A DNA stretch of 9,746 bases from Caryophanales bacterium UBA6414 (GTDB lineage Bacteria; Bacillota_I; Bacilli_A; RF39; UBA660): contig DJPK01000029.1 in assembly GCA_002438545.1 (NCBI GenBank), positions 1-9,746 of the forward strand, in the 5' to 3' direction. How positions within the stretch are numbered: the first letter of the stretch is position 1; each line of letters opens with the position of its first letter. The translations under genes were made by a program, and so were the position numbers. Under the pieces are notes generated by a model. The model saw only the letters and a program-made list of their open reading frames with translations, was not told where the DNA came from and did no database searches. This document shows, one piece after another, positions 7,660-9,746 of this stretch.

Positions 7660-7673
7660 ATAGTATACACTAT
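7660..7673 (-). terminator. Copy A of the small hairpin plus T-run after the ftsK stop
   Basis: ATAGT and ACTAT pair around a four-base loop (GTAT on the minus strand), overlapping the first base of the stop anticodon, and are followed downstream by GCTTC and a five-T run (7650-7654). It is the duplicate of the hairpin at 9488-9501. The stem is short, so its strength as a terminator is doubtful; in this copy it lies between the islet gene and deoD. Confidence 0.3.
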
Positions 7674-7772
7674 TACTCCTCATTATTATTCTCTAATTTA
7701 ACTAATACTTCACGAGGTTTTGAACCATTTTGTGGTCCTATTATTCCTCTTTCTTCTAATAAATCAATAATT
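7673..7772 (-). pseudogene. ftsK: Detached 3' fragment of ftsK (last 32 codons and stop)
   Basis: The 100 bases encode the same 32 C-terminal residues as the real ftsK end, from IIDLLEERG to ENNNEE and the stop at 7673-7675, with no amino-acid change. Upstream the frame runs into TAG (within 7776-7790) a few codons before the fragment and there is no ribosome site, so it is not expressed as a gene. It is the displaced or duplicated ftsK end left on the deoD side of the islet. Confidence 0.93.
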
Positions 7773-7775
7773 AAT

Positions 7776-7789
7776 AAAGTCTAAACTTT
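7776..7789. terminator. Small hairpin directly after the islet gene
   Basis: AAAGT (7776-7780) and ACTTT (7785-7789) pair around CTAA, two bases past the stop codon of the islet gene. The T-rich tail is better on the plus strand (TTTTTCT) than on the minus (ATTAATT). It fills nearly all of the 19 bases between the gene and repeat copy A. With five pairs it is weak. Confidence 0.3.
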
Positions 7790-7791
7790 TT

Positions 7792-9225
7792 CTATTTCTT
7801 AAACTTATATTTTGCATCTCCTACGCTTTCCAAAATATCGCAATTTATCAACTGATTAATAATATCCAACGCTCTAGATTTCTTTACTCCAAAAGTATTC
7901 TCAACTTTATCTCTTCCAAATGTTCTATCATACCCACATTCACCAAATAACGATTCTAAATTATTTAAATAATTTCCTCTTACTTTTCCTGATAAATTCT
8001 TATACATTTTTACAATAAAATAATCAGTATTATTTATTAATATAGCATCTTCTTTTGCCTTAACATCATTCTCCTTTACATATCTTTTATTAGGAAACAC
8101 AACTGTAAAACTAGACGCTCCTGAGCTAAATTTAGGCTTAATATCACAATCAGAATAAGATTCCAGAATTCTTGTTATTCCACTACCTCTTCTATCCATA
8201 AAATGCAATCTGCTAAATAAATCAGATATTATTGTATTTCTACGTAATGATGGTATTTTTGTAAGATCCAAATTTTGTATTTGACTACCATCAACCATAC
8301 CACCAGGAGATGTAATTTCTAATCTATCTTCAAACATATCAATATGAATTTCTGATCCAAGTATTTGATAATCTCTATGAATAATTGCATTTACCAACGC
8401 TTCACGAATAGCCTTAGTTGGATAATCTTCAAATTCTTCTCTATACATACCATTAATTTCCCAAGAAGTTTTAGAATTGTTTTTAATAAACGTTTCTGCA
8501 TTAAATAATAAATTAATTATACTACCGGTATATTCTTTATCATCCTCAGCATCTCCTTCTACAGAACCTTTAATTATTCCTTTCCACTTAGTACAAAATA
8601 TCCTTGATTGTCTTAAAAAACCTTGATCTGATAAAAGTAATCCAGCATTTGTTACATAACCATTCGAATTAACAAGATTAAATGAAAGATAGTCTCTATC
8701 TTTATCAACAATTAAACCAGTTTCTTTTCTGAAAGTGGCATCCAATAAAGTAAAACTTACATCTTGTAGTCTATATTCCGATGTAATTCCATCAAACGTT
8801 TTATTCTGGCCCTTTAATATTAAAGCCTTTAAAATATGATCTGGAGCTTCCAAACTCTGATCGCCTAACCTAATATAAGCCGTTTTTCTACCATCACTAC
8901 TATAATAATATGGAGTTTCTGGACCATCACCGACATTAACTGCTAAAAATTCTTTCCCAGAATCTTCAAATGGATTTAATTCGTATCTAGGGACTGGTGA
9001 TATCTTACTATTTATAAGTTCTGAAATCTTCGATGATACTTCTGAAATATTATTTATACCCACAGGTTCTCTATCTTCATCTCTAATACCATACAAAATA
9101 GTACCTCCTTTTGTATTCGCAAAAGCCGAAACTGTCTTTAGCCAACTCTTTAGTCTATCTTTTTCTAAAAATTCCTTATACTCAATATTAGTCGATTCTA
9201 CATTATCAAAATCTCTTAAATGCAT
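7792..9225 (-). CDS. AlbA_2 (Schlafen-fold) / GHKL-ATPase-like / winged-helix protein, COG2865 type
   Basis: I start at the ATG at 9225 because GGGAGGG lies eight bases upstream, giving 477 residues; an in-frame TTG at 9258 has no such site. Residues about 5-135 form an AlbA_2 domain (ESTNIEYKE at 10-18, FANTKGG at 35-41, IYxR-like end AYIRLGD at 116-122). Residues about 265-375 form the ATPase-like domain annotated as HATPase_c_4 or RecG-related: REALVNAIIHRDY (274-286), FEDRLEITSPGGM (298-310) and RRGSGITRIL (345-354). The last 45 residues look like a winged helix. Proteins of this architecture are usually called transcriptional regulators or 'ATP-binding proteins', but their biochemistry is largely unknown. 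Glu10, Glu15 and Asp51 fall where Schlafen RNases keep their catalytic acids, so an RNase role is possible (inference). It is the sole cargo of the islet, and its G+C looks somewhat above that of ymfF/ymfH in the lines I counted by hand. Confidence 0.85.
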   Translation of the reverse strand: MHLRDFDNVESTNIEYKEFLEKDRLKSWLKTVSAFANTKGGTILYGIRDEDREPVGINNISEVSSKISELINSKISPVPRYELNPFEDSGKEFLAVNVGDGPETPYYYSSDGRKTAYIRLGDQSLEAPDHILKALILKGQNKTFDGITSEYRLQDVSFTLLDATFRKETGLIVDKDRDYLSFNLVNSNGYVTNAGLLLSDQGFLRQSRIFCTKWKGIIKGSVEGDAEDDKEYTGSIINLLFNAETFIKNNSKTSWEINGMYREEFEDYPTKAIREALVNAIIHRDYQILGSEIHIDMFEDRLEITSPGGMVDGSQIQNLDLTKIPSLRRNTIISDLFSRLHFMDRRGSGITRILESYSDCDIKPKFSSGASSFTVVFPNKRYVKENDVKAKEDAILINNTDYFIVKMYKNLSGKVRGNYLNNLESLFGECGYDRTFGRDKVENTFGVKKSRALDIINQLINCDILESVGDAKYKFKK

Positions 9226-9233
9226 ATTATCAT

Positions 9234-9280
9234 CCCTCCCACACTCATTATATAACAAATCAAATAATATTTTATGTCAA
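9234..9280 (-). promoter_or_regulatory. Promoter-like region and ribosome site of the islet gene
   Basis: The minus strand has a perfect TTGACA (9275-9280) and TATAAT (9247-9252), but 22 nt apart, longer than the usual 16-18; a shifted -10 such as TTATAT (9250-9255) leaves 19. Transcription would start near 9240, exactly at the GGGAGGG ribosome site (9234-9240), giving a leader of about 15 nt. The elements are clear, but the spacing makes strong constitutive expression unlikely without help. Confidence 0.45.
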
Positions 9281-9335
9281 ATTATTTATTTTATACAATT
9301 TTCACTTTTTCACAAACAAAAAGCAGCATTCATGC

Positions 9336-9363
9336 ATAGCGTCCATACATAACCGGACGCTAT
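9336..9363. repeat. 9-bp perfect inverted repeat (ATAGCGTCC / GGACGCTAT)
   Basis: ATAGCGTCC (9336-9344) and GGACGCTAT (9355-9363) are exact reverse complements around the 10-base loop ATACATAACC. The stem is GC-rich in an AT-rich genome. No T-run follows directly in either direction, so it is not an ordinary terminator; an operator, a recombination site or an element end are alternatives. Confidence 0.75.
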
Positions 9364-9386
9364 TTCCACACATAACCGGACTTATA
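9341..9386. repeat. Two tandem 23-bp units sharing TCCAYACATAACCGGAC
   Basis: Units 9341-9363 and 9364-9386 share a 17-base core (9342-9358 and 9365-9381) at 16 of 17 positions, differing at one T/C. The spacing of 23 bp is about two helical turns. The first core overlaps the inverted repeat. Multiple short repeats of this kind occur at the ends of IS21-family elements, but also as regulator operators; the sequence alone does not decide. Confidence 0.75.
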
Positions 9387-9477
9387 AAATATATCTCAAT
9401 TATTACTTTTTCACTTAAATTTAACATTTTATCTTATATATAGACTATATTCGCATCATAAATTACAGTATCTTCTA

Positions 9478-9600
9478 AAAAAGAAGCATAGTATACACTA
9501 TTACTCCTCATTATTATTCTCTAGTTTAACTAATACTTCACGAGGTTTTGAACCATTTTGTGGTCCTATTATTCCTCTTTCTTCTAATAAATCAATAATT
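9478..9600. repeat. Direct repeat copy B (in situ ftsK 3' end), 123 bp
   Basis: This is the partner of 7650-7772, one silent mismatch apart. Here the repeat is continuous with the ftsK coding sequence, so the gene is whole up to its stop. Identity ends at 9600 inside the recognition-helix codons of FtsK and at 9478 in the A-run after the gene. Confidence 0.97.
9488..9501 (-). terminator. Small hairpin plus T-run after the ftsK stop
   Basis: ATAGT/ACTAT with a four-base loop begins at the last base of the ftsK stop codon and is followed by GCTTC and six T on the minus strand (9477-9482). It may end the ftsK transcript, though five AT-rich pairs are few. It is carried in both repeat copies. 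Confidence 0.35.
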
Positions 9601-9746
9601 CTAGCTGCCCTATTATATCCTAAACGATACTTTCTTTGAATTAATGAAGCACTAATCTTACCTGTTCTAACAGCAAAATCAACTATTTCATTATATAGTG
9701 GATCATCATATTCATCACTAGATTCATAGTTATCATCTCCTGCTGA
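9501..9746 (-). CDS. ftsK: DNA translocase FtsK, C-terminal gamma domain (5' part outside window)
   Basis: Eighty-one codons remain, in frame from the window edge to TAA at 9501-9503. They encode the gamma winged helix that reads the chromosome's orienting sequences (KOPS or SRS) and guides the FtsK/SpoIIIE motor toward the terminus during division. The diagnostic stretch is visible: DDPLYNEIVDFAV, then SASLIQRKYRLGYNRAARIIDLLEERG (about residues 32-58 of the visible part), then GPQNGSKPREVLV. The acidic linker before it (DDNYESSDEYDD) is typical of the junction with the motor domain. The product is an inner-membrane-anchored hexameric ATPase, but the motor and membrane parts are outside the window. 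Its 3' end is duplicated at 7673-7772. Confidence 0.93.
   Translation of the reverse strand, partial: SAGDDNYESSDEYDDPLYNEIVDFAVRTGKISASLIQRKYRLGYNRAARIIDLLEERGIIGPQNGSKPREVLVKLENNNEE

Larger units (their letters stand above)
7650..7772. repeat. Direct repeat copy A (ftsK 3' end), 123 bp
   Basis: This is identical to 9478-9600 at 122 of 123 positions; the only difference is A7696 versus G9524, a silent TTA/CTA leucine change. The two copies have the same orientation and are offset by 1828 bp. Homology stops sharply at both ends. It bounds the islet on the deoD side. Confidence 0.97.
7650..9477. mobile_element. 1828-bp single-gene islet inserted at the 3' end of ftsK
   Basis: One repeat copy plus the unique segment 7773-9477 forms a unit of 1828 bp. 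It lies between an ftsK that stays intact up to its stop and a second copy of the ftsK end next to deoD. The only gene in it is the AlbA_2/ATPase-fold protein. There is no integrase, resolvase or transposase, and the unique segment has no terminal inverted repeats at its edges. The arrangement resembles site-specific integration into a gene end, where the incoming DNA supplies or duplicates the 3' end so the host gene survives. Recombination of a circle by a single crossover, or a tandem duplication with later loss, would also fit. The mobile nature is inferred; the duplication itself is directly visible. Confidence 0.65.
9259..9477. other. Non-coding leader of the islet
   Basis: This stretch lies between the islet gene and repeat copy B, and I find no gene in it. 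From high to low coordinates it contains an AT-rich part (9387-9477), two 23-bp motif units with a 9-bp inverted repeat (9336-9386), a small GCAT/ATGC palindrome (9326-9335) beside a run of five A, and the promoter region. The motif cluster is far richer in G+C than its surroundings, suggesting protein binding sites or the remnant of a mobile-element end. Confidence 0.6.

Noticed and set aside
7590..7784. Plus-strand open frame of 64 codons over repeat copy A
   Set aside because: It reads the ftsK 3' fragment backwards; the minus-strand reading gives a recognisable FtsK C-terminus.
9226..9258. TTG start for the islet gene adding eleven residues
   Set aside because: It would overlap the likely -10 element and transcript start, and GGGAGGG is placed for the ATG at 9225.
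9318..9335. GCAT/ATGC palindrome next to five A as a terminator
   Set aside because: The loop would be two bases, forcing the stem down to three pairs, and no gene ends just upstream on the minus strand.
7773..9477. Terminal inverted repeats or target-site duplication of a classic insertion sequence
   Set aside because: The two edges of the unique segment show no inverted similarity and no transposase is encoded; the only duplication is the 123-bp ftsK end.

Overview
The window is AT-rich DNA (roughly 25-30% G+C by eye) read with the standard bacterial code (Trp is TGG and TGA does not interrupt the reading frames). Every convincing gene lies on the minus strand, so transcription runs from high to low coordinates. 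The gene set (FtsK, the YmfF/YmfH peptidase-like pair, a DeoD-type purine nucleoside phosphorylase), the strong GGAGG ribosome sites and the base composition point to a low-G+C member of the Bacillota. An uncultured gut Bacilli/Erysipelotrichia-like lineage is my guess, not something the sequence proves.

In the direction of transcription: (1) 9746-9501 is the last 81 codons of ftsK, covering the DNA-reading gamma winged helix. (2) 9600-7650 is a single-gene islet. It is bounded by two 123-bp direct repeats (122/123 identical) that each carry the last 32 codons, stop codon and possible terminator of ftsK. Between the repeats lie a 477-residue AlbA_2/Schlafen-fold plus GHKL-ATPase-fold plus winged-helix protein and a 250-bp leader with 23-bp tandem motifs and a 9-bp inverted repeat. 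No recombinase is present. (3) 7596-4324 is a tight run deoD-ymfF-ymfH ending at an 11-bp stem hairpin. In Bacillus subtilis an ftsK-family gene (spoIIIE) also lies close to ymfF/ymfH, so the islet appears to have split a conserved neighbourhood. (4) 4249-3746 is a DUF1003 membrane protein whose promoter overlaps that hairpin. (5) 3637-1 is a two-gene unit: an acyl-CoA-synthetase-like adenylate-forming enzyme followed 38 nt later by a seven-membrane-segment hybrid 'histidine kinase' that runs off the window.

The most notable points are as follows. The ftsK-3'-end islet looks like an integration or duplication event whose cargo retains the acidic positions of Schlafen nucleases. The hybrid kinase has lost its phospho-accepting histidine, its N-box asparagines and its ATP-lid glycines while keeping a complete receiver domain. 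The M16 pair divides the zinc site and the Arg/Tyr substrate-binding pair between its two subunits.

Functionally, deoD belongs to purine salvage, ftsK to chromosome segregation, and YmfF/YmfH form a probable peptidase heterodimer of unclear substrate. The adenylating enzyme and the pseudokinase may form an uncharacterised lipid/acyl-activation and sensing unit, but that link rests only on adjacency.
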